From Ardenticatenaceae bacterium (GTDB lineage Bacteria; Chloroflexota; Anaerolineae; Promineifilales; Promineifilaceae), in NCBI GenBank assembly GCA_020634435.1, contig JACKBS010000022.1, forward strand, positions 1 to 29,250: a stretch of 29,250 nucleotides of DNA, written 5' to 3'. Made by a program: the position numbers and the translations under genes. Of this stretch, positions 14,617 through 20,763 are shown piece by piece. Every line of letters begins with the position of its first letter. Position 1 is the stretch's first letter. The notes beneath the pieces are model-generated. The model did not search any database and had not been told where the DNA came from. It worked only from the letters and a program-made list of their open reading frames with translations.

Positions 14617-15633
14617 ATGACCCAAATTCCTGAACAAATGACGGCCGTTTTGCTTGAATCGTATGAAGGTGCGACGGGGCTGCGCGTGGTGCAGCGCCCT
14701 GTGCCTCAACCTGGGCCACAGGATGTGCTCATCCAGGTGGCCGCCGCCCCGATTAACCCATCCGACCTGAGCTTTTTGCAAGGACGCTACGGCTTCCAAA
14801 AGACGCTGCCCACCATCCCCGGCTTTGAAGGCTCCGGCACGGTGGTGGCTGTGGGGCGTGAGACTGGCTTGATGGGCCGCTTTTTGCTGGGGCGGCGCGT
14901 GGCCTGCGTGACTCAGCAGCACGGCGAGGGGCTGTGGGCGGAATATGCTGTTACCTCGGTGAACTACGCCCTGCCATTGGCTGGCGCAGTGAGTTTGGAA
15001 CAGGGGGCGATGTCGGTGGTGAATCCGTTAACGGCCGTTGCCCTCATCGACAGCGCCAAAAAAGGGGGCCACAAAGCGGTGCTAAACACTGCCGGGGCCA
15101 GCGCTCTGGGACTGATGCTGCACCGCTTGGGCCAGCAAGAAGGGATCGAAGTCATCAACATCGTGCGGCAGGCGGAGCAAGTGACTCAGCTTAAACAGCA
15201 AGGCATGCGCACTGTGCTCAACAGCAGCAGCGCCACCTTTGCCGAAGAACTGAGTGACCTGTGTCACGGGCAAAAAATCCGGCTGGCGTTTGACGCCATT
15301 GCCGGGGAAACGCCGCAGCGGCTGCTGGCCGCCATGCCGGACCACAGCCGGGTGACGGTGTACGGCAACCTGGCGCAGAAAGACGTGGCGCTCAATCCCG
15401 GCGGGCTGATTTTTCAGGACAAGTCGGTGGATGGCTTCTGGCTGACGCGCTGGGTGGGGCAGAAGAACTTCTTGCAGAGTCTACTAATGTGGCGGCGGGC
15501 GCAAACGTTGCTGCTCTCCGCGCTCAAAACCGAGGTGCGGGCACGCTATCCGCTGGCCCAGGCACCGCAAGCGGTCGCCGAGTACGAGGCAGCGATGTCT
15601 GGCGGCAAGGTTTTGTTGGTGATGGGAGAATGA
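14617..15633 (+). CDS. Zinc-independent MDR oxidoreductase (quinone reductase-like)
   Basis: 338 residues. The ATG at 14617 is preferred over an upstream GTG because GGAGGT lies 4 nt before it. The N-terminal GroES-like domain has VLIQVAAAPINPSDLSFLQG and PGFEGSGTVVAVG. The Rossmann domain follows (VLNTAGASALGLMLHRLGQQ, about 152-171). The usual catalytic-zinc cysteine is replaced (INPSDL), as in quinone oxidoreductase / trans-enoyl reductase branches. It likely uses NAD(P)H to reduce a quinone or an enone; the substrate is not known. It has its own promoter and stands alone between divergent and convergent genes. Confidence 0.9.
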   Translation: MTQIPEQMTAVLLESYEGATGLRVVQRPVPQPGPQDVLIQVAAAPINPSDLSFLQGRYGFQKTLPTIPGFEGSGTVVAVGRETGLMGRFLLGRRVACVTQQHGEGLWAEYAVTSVNYALPLAGAVSLEQGAMSVVNPLTAVALIDSAKKGGHKAVLNTAGASALGLMLHRLGQQEGIEVINIVRQAEQVTQLKQQGMRTVLNSSSATFAEELSDLCHGQKIRLAFDAIAGETPQRLLAAMPDHSRVTVYGNLAQKDVALNPGGLIFQDKSVDGFWLTRWVGQKNFLQSLLMWRRAQTLLLSALKTEVRARYPLAQAPQAVAEYEAAMSGGKVLLVMGE

Positions 15634-15716
15634 GGGGTAAAGGGAACATTGGGCAGGCACACGGCCTGCCCACGTATTAGCTGATCGATCAATTTCTAAT
15701 CCACAAAACGGCGTAT

Positions 15717-16811
15717 TTACTCGGAAACGTAGTGATTAACTGTTTCGATAATTTGGGTTGCATAACTATAAATATCATCAACAGTTTCTATCGGCACCCG
15801 GTTTTCACTTTTATCTTCATTTATCAGGGCCAGATATTTCTGGTCTCGATTGAATCTCAGACGAACGATAGGCTTGCGATTATTGTCATCTAATAAAATG
15901 CCACAGTAGCTTTTTGTATCCCGCATGTGAACGCGTTTGACATTAATGGTATCTCGAAGGATCGACTTGATAGCAAAGAAGCCTTCAATTTCATCTTCTG
16001 TGGTGTGGATTTCGGCTTTACGCTCTAGTTCGCTATCTGCTTCGACTTCTTCCTCAGATTCTGTTACGGGAGTGGAAGTCTGAGGCAATACTACATCTTC
16101 ATCAATGGCTTGCTTCAAGCGTTGATTTATTTTGTCATTCATAAAAGAACGCATAGCTTTGCGAATAATTTCTGAAAATTGGTCGCGTACGCTTTGCATT
16201 ATCTTTCCTGAGTACACTTGTCGGGTCAGAAAGGTAACATATTCGTCTGACGGTGACTCAAATTCAGCCGACAAAATTTTCTTGATAGCTGCCGTATATT
16301 TTAATTCACTGGCTGTTGTGATGATCTCATCGAGGTTAAACGCGGACTTTGTGAACTTCTTAAGTTCAACAATGTCCCTATCCTGAAAAGCCATCATATT
16401 AAACTCAAAAAAAGGCTTTTCATCCATGCGATTTGAAAAATCTAAATCGGTGTGAAAGCGGTAAATAATTCCGTTTGTCAGTATTCCGAACCGTACTGTC
16501 TGCACGGCGTTAAAGTACCGGAACAACTGTGACGCATGCACCTTGTTGAGATCTGATCCGGCCCATTTGCACTCAAAAAGCATAATGGGCTTGCCATCCA
16601 TCATGATGGCATAATCAACTTTCTCCCCTTTCTTGATGCCAATATCTGCTGTAAATTCTGGAATGACCTCCCCCAAGTTAAAAACGTCGTAACCCAAAGC
16701 GTTGATAAAGGGCATCACCAAAGCGTTTTTTGTTGCCTCTTCAGTTTGACAATGTTCCATTTGCTGTGGGATGCGATTGGCTAATTGTTGAATGCGATCA
16801 ATGAAGTCCAT
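15717..16811 (-). CDS. Stand-alone HsdR-N-type PD-(D/E)XK nuclease
   Basis: 364 residues, AGGAGG 5 nt before the ATG. Residues 1-150 match the type I restriction R-subunit N-terminal nuclease: helix with Glu24/25 (QTEEATKNALVMPFINALGY), Asp66 (EKVDYAIMM) and E80-x-K82 (LFECKWAG), then HASQLFRYFN. The helicase part of HsdR is absent, and no HsdM or HsdS is nearby. Residues 150-250 are helical, 250-270 acidic; the end (270-364) is a separate small domain (YCGILLDDNNRKPIVRLRFN). Such proteins are often annotated as type I restriction enzymes, but the true role is unknown and phage defence or DNA repair is a guess. The gene lacks the ACGGCCGT palindrome, fitting recent acquisition. Confidence 0.88.
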   Translation of the reverse strand: MDFIDRIQQLANRIPQQMEHCQTEEATKNALVMPFINALGYDVFNLGEVIPEFTADIGIKKGEKVDYAIMMDGKPIMLFECKWAGSDLNKVHASQLFRYFNAVQTVRFGILTNGIIYRFHTDLDFSNRMDEKPFFEFNMMAFQDRDIVELKKFTKSAFNLDEIITTASELKYTAAIKKILSAEFESPSDEYVTFLTRQVYSGKIMQSVRDQFSEIIRKAMRSFMNDKINQRLKQAIDEDVVLPQTSTPVTESEEEVEADSELERKAEIHTTEDEIEGFFAIKSILRDTINVKRVHMRDTKSYCGILLDDNNRKPIVRLRFNRDQKYLALINEDKSENRVPIETVDDIYSYATQIIETVNHYVSE

Positions 16812-16837
16812 AGTTGCCTCCTACTGTTTTGTTGTAA

Positions 16838-16851
16838 TTGATCTTGATCAA
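16838..16851. promoter_or_regulatory. Perfect palindrome before the nuclease gene
   Basis: TTGATC-TT-GATCAA, 14 nt, between the RNA terminator and the nuclease Shine-Dalgarno. It could be an operator. Confidence 0.35.
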
Positions 16852-16860
16852 CGAGAAACT

Positions 16861-17002
16861 AAAAAGGCCATCCGCTTTCCATGAAGCGCGAGTTCAGTGG
16901 CTTTTACGGATGACCTTGCATATTTAACTTGAATAATTGCTTTTCTTTGCGACAAGTCGCTGGCTTTATTGGTTACGCGGCTGCCTAGAAACTGAACTCG
17001 CT
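16861..17002 (-). ncRNA. Candidate structured RNA or attenuator upstream of the HsdR-N nuclease
   Basis: The promoter at 17008-17036 would start transcription at the first bases of GCGAGTTCAGT (17001-16991). This arm pairs perfectly with ACTGAACTCGC (16898-16888). A second helix pairs GGTCATCCG (16915-16907) with CGGATGGCC (16874-16866), followed by TTTTT. The two helices interleave, so they either form a pseudoknot or exclude each other, as in attenuators. A small hairpin GCGA-CTTG-TCGC lies inside. The nuclease ATG is 50 nt beyond the T-run. It matches no RNA family I know. Confidence 0.5.
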
Positions 17003-17007
17003 CGGAC

Positions 17008-17036
17008 ATCATAGCAAATCAAAAGTTTCAGAGCAA
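17008..17036 (-). promoter_or_regulatory. Minus-strand promoter of the RNA/nuclease cassette
   Basis: TTGCTC (17036-17031), 17-nt spacer, TATGAT (17013-17008). Confidence 0.65.
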
Positions 17037-17218
17037 TACCCAGTAAAATTTCATAAAAAATGAGCGGCACAAAAAACCTTTTAAGCTCTTACAGTGGTCT
17101 TGGTTCCGCAGCCCACTTGCTATTTCTTCTTGCCCGCCCACCATCCTTACCTCTTAGCGTGGCTCGTCCGCGAGTTTGTGCAAGCCGCCATCTTCTGCCA
17201 GACGAGTGGTTTATGTTT

Positions 17219-17227
17219 TGGTACAAT
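17219..17227 (+). promoter_or_regulatory. Extended -10 of the F420-enzyme gene
   Basis: TGG-TACAAT; the -35 (CAGACG at 17 nt) is weak. The predicted leader of about 90 nt contains the 17239-17272 palindrome. Confidence 0.4.
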
Positions 17228-17238
17228 TCCTTCACCAC

Positions 17239-17272
17239 AGGTGCGACGCACTTTCAAAAGTGCGTTGCACCT
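17239..17272. repeat. Near-perfect palindrome
   Basis: AGGTGCGACGCACTTT and AAAGTGCGTTGCACCT are 16-base arms with one G-T pair and a 2-base loop. No T-run follows. It is probably a REP-like element in the leader of the next gene. Confidence 0.7.
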
Positions 17273-17323
17273 TCAAACCCATTCACCATTAAAAATTGAC
17301 CATTGACCATTACGGAGGGTGTT

Positions 17324-18364
17324 ATGCGTTTAGGAATCATGTTGGGTTACGCCGGGCGGCGGATAGAGCTGCCTGTGGAACTGGTAAAAGAGGCGGATCG
17401 GCTGGGCGTGTACGCCATCTGGACGGCCGAAGCGTATGGCTCCGATGCGGTATCGCCGCTGGCCTGGCTGGGGGCGCAAACGCAAAACATCAAGCTGGGC
17501 ACGGCCATTATGCAGATGCCCGGTCGCACCCCCGCCAACGCGGCCATGACGGCGATGACGCTGAACCAGCTTTCTGGCGGTCGCTTTTTGATGGGTCTGG
17601 GTTTGTCCGGGCCGCAGGTGGTGGAAGGGTGGCATGGCGAGAGTTACGGCCGTCCGCTCACCCGCTCTCGTGAGTATGTTGAGATCGTCCGGGCCATCTT
17701 CAAACGTGAAGCGCCGGTGCAGTACGACGGCAAGCTGTACCAGATTCCCTACCAGGGCAAAGGGGCGACGGGCCTGGGCAAGCCGCTCAAAAGCACGTTG
17801 GAAGCTGCGCCCGACATCCCCATTTACCTAGCCGCCATCGGTCCGCAAAACGTGGAGCTCACCGCCGAAATCGCCGACGGCTGGCTGCCCATCTTCTTTT
17901 CCCCCAGCAAATACGATGAAATCTACAAGCCGCACATCGAAGCGGGTTTTGCCAAGGCTGGCGGCGGCAAGAGCATCGCCAATTTTGATATTGCCCCGAC
18001 CGTTTCGGTGGTGATTCATGATGATGTGGAGGTGGCGTACAACATGTTACGGCCGTTCCTGGCCCTCTACATCGGCGGCATGGGTGCCAAAGGCAAGAAC
18101 TTCTACACCAATCTGGCGGGTCGCTACGGCTACGAAGCCGAAGCTGAGGAAATTCAGGATTTGTATTTGGCGGGCGACAAAGGCATGGCGATGATGAAGG
18201 TTCCCGGTGCGCTCATCGACGATGTGGCCCTGGTTGGCCCCCGCGAGCGCGTTAAGGAGCGGCTGTCACTCTGGCTCGATTCCCCCGTCACCACCATGAA
18301 CATTACCGTCTTCGACGTAGAGACCTTGCGCACTATGGTAGAATTAATGGCTGAACTAACCTAA
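17324..18364 (+). CDS. F420-dependent LLM-class oxidoreductase, Rv3520c-like family
   Basis: 346 residues. The ATG at 17324 has GGAGG 5 nt upstream and begins with the family start MRLGIMLGY; a longer TTG-started frame lacks this support. Family stretches include VYAIWTAEAYGSDAVSPLAW, LGTAIMQMPGRTPANAAMTA, LSGPQVVEGWHGESYGRPL and IYLAAIGPQNVELTAEIADG. It is a luciferase-like TIM barrel expected to use coenzyme F420 rather than FMN; the substrate of this branch is unknown. F420 use fits Chloroflexota or Actinobacteria. It is followed 16 nt later by a toxin-antitoxin pair that may be read through from it. Confidence 0.92.
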   Translation: MRLGIMLGYAGRRIELPVELVKEADRLGVYAIWTAEAYGSDAVSPLAWLGAQTQNIKLGTAIMQMPGRTPANAAMTAMTLNQLSGGRFLMGLGLSGPQVVEGWHGESYGRPLTRSREYVEIVRAIFKREAPVQYDGKLYQIPYQGKGATGLGKPLKSTLEAAPDIPIYLAAIGPQNVELTAEIADGWLPIFFSPSKYDEIYKPHIEAGFAKAGGGKSIANFDIAPTVSVVIHDDVEVAYNMLRPFLALYIGGMGAKGKNFYTNLAGRYGYEAEAEEIQDLYLAGDKGMAMMKVPGALIDDVALVGPRERVKERLSLWLDSPVTTMNITVFDVETLRTMVELMAELT

Positions 18365-18380
18365 AAAGGAGCTGTAAACG

Positions 18381-18608
18381 ATGGCGTGGCGAAATTTAAT
18401 AACTGTTGATCCCAATGTTTGTCACGGAAAAGCGTGTATCAAAGGTACCCGCATCATGGTTTCTGTTATTTTGGATAATCTGGCTGCTGGTGTACCGGTT
18501 CATGAAATTCTGCAAAGCTACCCTTCTCTCACGACGGAATCCGTACAAGCTGCGATTTCTTATGCCGCTGAGCTAACCCGCGAAAGAGTTGTGGCTATGC
18601 CCGTCTAG
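18381..18608 (+). CDS. DUF433 antitoxin-like protein
   Basis: 75 residues, with AAGGAGC before the ATG. It shows the DUF433 pattern: ITVDPNVCHGKACIKGTRI, then VSVILDNLAAGVPVHEILQS and LTTESVQAAISYAAEL. This is a small DNA-binding helix-turn-helix fold, and members usually pair with a PIN-like toxin. It lies 8 nt before a DUF5615 gene, the expected partner. It probably neutralises the toxin and represses the operon. Confidence 0.93.
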   Translation: MAWRNLITVDPNVCHGKACIKGTRIMVSVILDNLAAGVPVHEILQSYPSLTTESVQAAISYAAELTRERVVAMPV

Positions 18609-18616
18609 GAAGCCTC

Positions 18617-18970
18617 GTGAACTTTAAGGTTGATGAAAATTTACCTGTAGAAGTGGCTGATTTGTTGCGAGGAGTCGGTCATGATGCAGCAACTGTTTTA
18701 GAGCAGAATCTAGGGGGCGCAGCCGATAATCACCTTGCGGTTGTTTGCCACCAAGAAGAACGTGCCATTGTGACACTAGACTTGGATTTTGCGGATATTC
18801 GCACTTACCCGCCTGAACAATTTTCTGGGATCGTGGTGCTTCGGCTAGGGCAACATGATAAACCTCATGTCGTGCAAATTATGCGGAAATTATTACAAGC
18901 AGTTGAAACCGAACCCCTGGTAGGTAAGTTGTGGATAGTTGACGAGGAAAGAATCAGAATTCGAGAATGA
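18617..18970 (+). CDS. DUF5615 PIN-like toxin
   Basis: 117 residues. GTG start with AGGA 6 nt upstream. It begins NFKVDENLPVEVADLLRGVG, carries the acidic residues of the PIN-like core (Asp in KVDENLP and in TLDLDFADIRTYPP), and continues IVVLRLGQHDKP. DUF5615 proteins are Mut7-C/PIN-type ribonucleases. With the DUF433 protein immediately upstream this forms a VapBC-like type II toxin-antitoxin module. Neither gene holds an ACGGCCGT copy. Confidence 0.92.
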   Translation: MNFKVDENLPVEVADLLRGVGHDAATVLEQNLGGAADNHLAVVCHQEERAIVTLDLDFADIRTYPPEQFSGIVVLRLGQHDKPHVVQIMRKLLQAVETEPLVGKLWIVDEERIRIRE

Positions 18971-19078
18971 ATTTAAATTACAGGGAAACTGCCCAGGCGA
19001 TTTGATCAATTATTTTAAGGCTAAAAAATAAGCGCCGGACATTTGCAAGTCTTCCTACAGTCAACTAATCATAATGAA

Positions 19079-19130
19079 TGTGGATAAGTTGTGGACAATT
19101 GGTCACAAGCCCAGCAAATTCTGTGAATAA
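19079..19130. promoter_or_regulatory. Cluster of DnaA-box-like sites
   Basis: TGTGGATAA (19079-19087) is a perfect DnaA box (reverse complement TTATCCACA). TGTGGACAA (19090-19098) is the TTGTCCACA variant, exactly 11 nt further on. TGTGAATAA (19122-19130) differs by one base. An AT-rich stretch lies about 50-60 nt to the left. No dnaA, dnaN or partition gene is nearby, so an origin is unlikely; DnaA titration or regulation is possible. Confidence 0.5.
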
Positions 19131-19155
19131 ATCGGCAAAAGTCGCATAATCCCCG

Positions 19156-19184
19156 TTGATCGAATAGAACGCGCGTGCTAAAAT
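19156..19184 (+). promoter_or_regulatory. Promoter of the AraC-family regulator
   Basis: TTGATC (19156-19161), 17-nt spacer ending in TGC, TAAAAT (19179-19184). The -10 is identical to the one at 5104-5112. Confidence 0.7.
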
Positions 19185-19229
19185 CTGGCTATCTTTTGCT
19201 CTGCTCGCTGAACTGCAAGAGGACCAGCC

Positions 19230-19907
19230 ATGACCATTGTTTTTGAGCAACGCGCTTCAGATTCGCCCTACATTGAATCTGTTACCCACGGGTATACGGT
19301 GAGTAACGGCCGTACCATCCGTCCGGTTGAATATTGCTGGCACATGGTCTTTGTCAAGGAACAGGGCAGCTTTCATCCCATCATTGCCGGTCCCTTTACC
19401 TCGGCAGGCGATGTCTCCTGGGGAAAAGATGCAGAAGTACTCTGGCTCAAATTTAAGCCGGGCGTTTTTATGCCGCACCTGCCCTTTAGCCATTTGCTCA
19501 ACAACGAGATAACGCTGCCGGAAGCAACCGGCCAGGCGTTCTGGCTCAAAAGCGCAACCTGGGCCTCCCCCACCTTTGAAAATGCCGAAGTTTTTGTCAA
19601 CAGGCTGATAAAAGATGAAATCCTGGTGCATGATTCGGTGGTGAGCGCTGTTCTGCAAGGCCAGCCGCACGACATGGCCCCACGAACCGTGCGCCATCGC
19701 TTTCAACGCGCCACCGGGCAGACGCAAAAGCAAATTCAACAGGCCAGGCGCGCCCTGCAAGCCTCATCGCTTTTGCAGAATGGAGCCTCCATTCTGGATA
19801 CCGCCTACCAGCTTGGCTACACGGACCAATCCCACCTGACCCACGCACTCAAACTGTTTGTTGGCCATACGCCAGGCCAGCTCACCCCGCAGAAAAATCC
19901 CGCATAA
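19230..19907 (+). CDS. AraC-family transcriptional regulator
   Basis: 225 residues, AGAGGA 6 nt before the ATG. The N-terminal half is a small sensor domain (DUF6597-like: RTIRPVEYCWHMVFVKEQG, WLKFKPGVFMPHLPFSHLL). The C-terminal part is the AraC DNA-binding domain with SSLLQNGASILDTAYQLGYT, DQSHLTHALKLFVGHTPGQL. It precedes a VOC-fold protein by 126 nt on the same strand, a frequent neighbour, which it may control. The signal it senses is unknown. One ACGGCCGT copy encodes Asn-Gly-Arg in SNGRTIRP. Confidence 0.9.
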   Translation: MTIVFEQRASDSPYIESVTHGYTVSNGRTIRPVEYCWHMVFVKEQGSFHPIIAGPFTSAGDVSWGKDAEVLWLKFKPGVFMPHLPFSHLLNNEITLPEATGQAFWLKSATWASPTFENAEVFVNRLIKDEILVHDSVVSAVLQGQPHDMAPRTVRHRFQRATGQTQKQIQQARRALQASSLLQNGASILDTAYQLGYTDQSHLTHALKLFVGHTPGQLTPQKNPA

Positions 19908-19923
19908 CTTTGCCATTTTTTAC

Positions 19924-19953
19924 AAGACAACCGCCCTGGCCGCTGGTTACAAT
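19924..19953 (+). promoter_or_regulatory. Possible promoter of the VOC gene
   Basis: AAGACA (19924-19929), 18-nt spacer, TACAAT (19948-19953). Confidence 0.45.
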
Positions 19954-20033
19954 GCAATCGTAATTTCCGAAGGGCGTGCGTGGGGCAAAACTGGCCACCA
20001 CAAGTCCATCATCAAAAAAATTGGAGAGTAAAC

Positions 20034-20495
20034 ATGTCAAAAGTAACCCCGTTTTTAATGTTCAACGATCAGCTGGAGGCGGCTATCGAGTTTTACACGG
20101 CCACATTTCCTGACTCAGAAATCAAGACTATTGCCCGTGATGGCAGCGATGGCCCCGTCGTTTCCGCAGAATTTGTTGTGGGTGGGCAAAAGTTTATGGG
20201 CTACAACGGCGGCTCGCACTTTACATTTACCGATGGCTTCTCGCTTTACGTTGATTGCGAAAATCAGGCAGAAGTGGATGAATATTGGAACAAGCTCCTG
20301 GCTGCCGGGGCAACCCCCGTGCAGTGCGGCTGGATTACCGATCCCTTCGGCATATCCTGGCAAATCGTACCGCGACGCTTCATGGAACTGATCGGTGGCG
20401 ATAACCCCGCAAAAGTTCAGGCGGTGATGGCCGCCATGATGGAGATGATCAAGTTAGACGTCGCAGCGTTGGAGAAAGCGTATCAGGAGGCGTAG
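20034..20495 (+). CDS. VOC-fold protein, PhnB / 3-demethylubiquinone methyltransferase-like
   Basis: 153 residues. The ATG at 20034 has GGAGAG close upstream and matches the family start SKVTPFLMFNDQLEAAIEFY. Other marks are FPDSEIKTI, GQKFMGYNGGSHFTFTDGFS and the end WITDPFGISWQIVPRRFMEL. Despite the old family name these are not methyltransferases; they are glyoxalase-fold proteins of mostly unknown function. It may be regulated by the AraC protein upstream, although it has its own promoter candidate. Confidence 0.9.
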   Translation: MSKVTPFLMFNDQLEAAIEFYTATFPDSEIKTIARDGSDGPVVSAEFVVGGQKFMGYNGGSHFTFTDGFSLYVDCENQAEVDEYWNKLLAAGATPVQCGWITDPFGISWQIVPRRFMELIGGDNPAKVQAVMAAMMEMIKLDVAALEKAYQEA

Positions 20496-20562
20496 CCAAA
20501 ACAGGGTGCCCGCTTAAAAACGTGGAGAAACGGCGCGCTTGTGTAGAAAATCTATCCTAAAA

Positions 20563-20632
20563 AGCCACAGAGGAAAAAGAGAAGCCTGAGGAATGAATCT
20601 TTGCCTCAAAATCCTCTGTGTCCTCTGTGGCT
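20563..20632. repeat. Palindromic CCTCTGTGGCT element
   Basis: AGCCACAGAGG (20563-20573) and CCTCTGTGGCT (20622-20632) are perfect 11-base arms. An extra CCTCTGTGT and a GCCT-GAGG pairing lie inside. No ORF. It resembles the ACACAGAG repeat at 14223. Confidence 0.65.
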
Positions 20633-20675
20633 CATATTCGGACAGGTACTAAATCTGACGCCAAGATGAGCGGCA

Positions 20676-20704
20676 ATGACCGCAATCGTGGACCTTGTTA
20701 TAAT
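20676..20704 (+). promoter_or_regulatory. Promoter of elp3
   Basis: ATGACC (20676-20681), 17-nt spacer, perfect TATAAT (20699-20704). The leader of about 55 nt contains one ACGGCCGT; no clear Shine-Dalgarno precedes the ATG. Confidence 0.65.
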
Positions 20705-20763
20705 GTGGAAAGATTTTTGGAAACGGCCGTATCAACAACGCGCCCTGGTTCAAGTGATTTTGT

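Larger units (their letters stand above)
16812..17323. other. Divergent intergenic region with an RNA cassette and a palindrome
   Basis: 512 nt. It holds a small palindrome (16838-16851), a terminated RNA cassette (16861-17036, minus) and a palindrome in the leader of the F420 enzyme (17239-17272). Degenerate TTGACCATT repeats lie before that gene's Shine-Dalgarno. In 17040-17218 I see no gene or clear signal. Confidence 0.6.

Noticed and set aside
14508..14633. 41-codon ATG frame with an AGGAGAA upstream, overlapping the MDR start
   Set aside because: It would begin upstream of the predicted plus-strand promoter and its translation is not recognisable. It may be a chance frame in a structured region.
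15717..16811. Type I restriction-modification system
   Set aside because: Only the HsdR N-terminal nuclease part is present; there is no helicase region, HsdM or HsdS in the window.
16861..17002. Cobalamin-riboswitch-like words (AAGCCACTG) in the RNA before the nuclease
   Set aside because: The other conserved cobalamin blocks are missing and the gene has no link to cobalamin.
19079..19130. Chromosomal origin of replication
   Set aside because: Only three DnaA-like boxes and no dnaA, dnaN, gyrase or par genes nearby; reported only as a site cluster.
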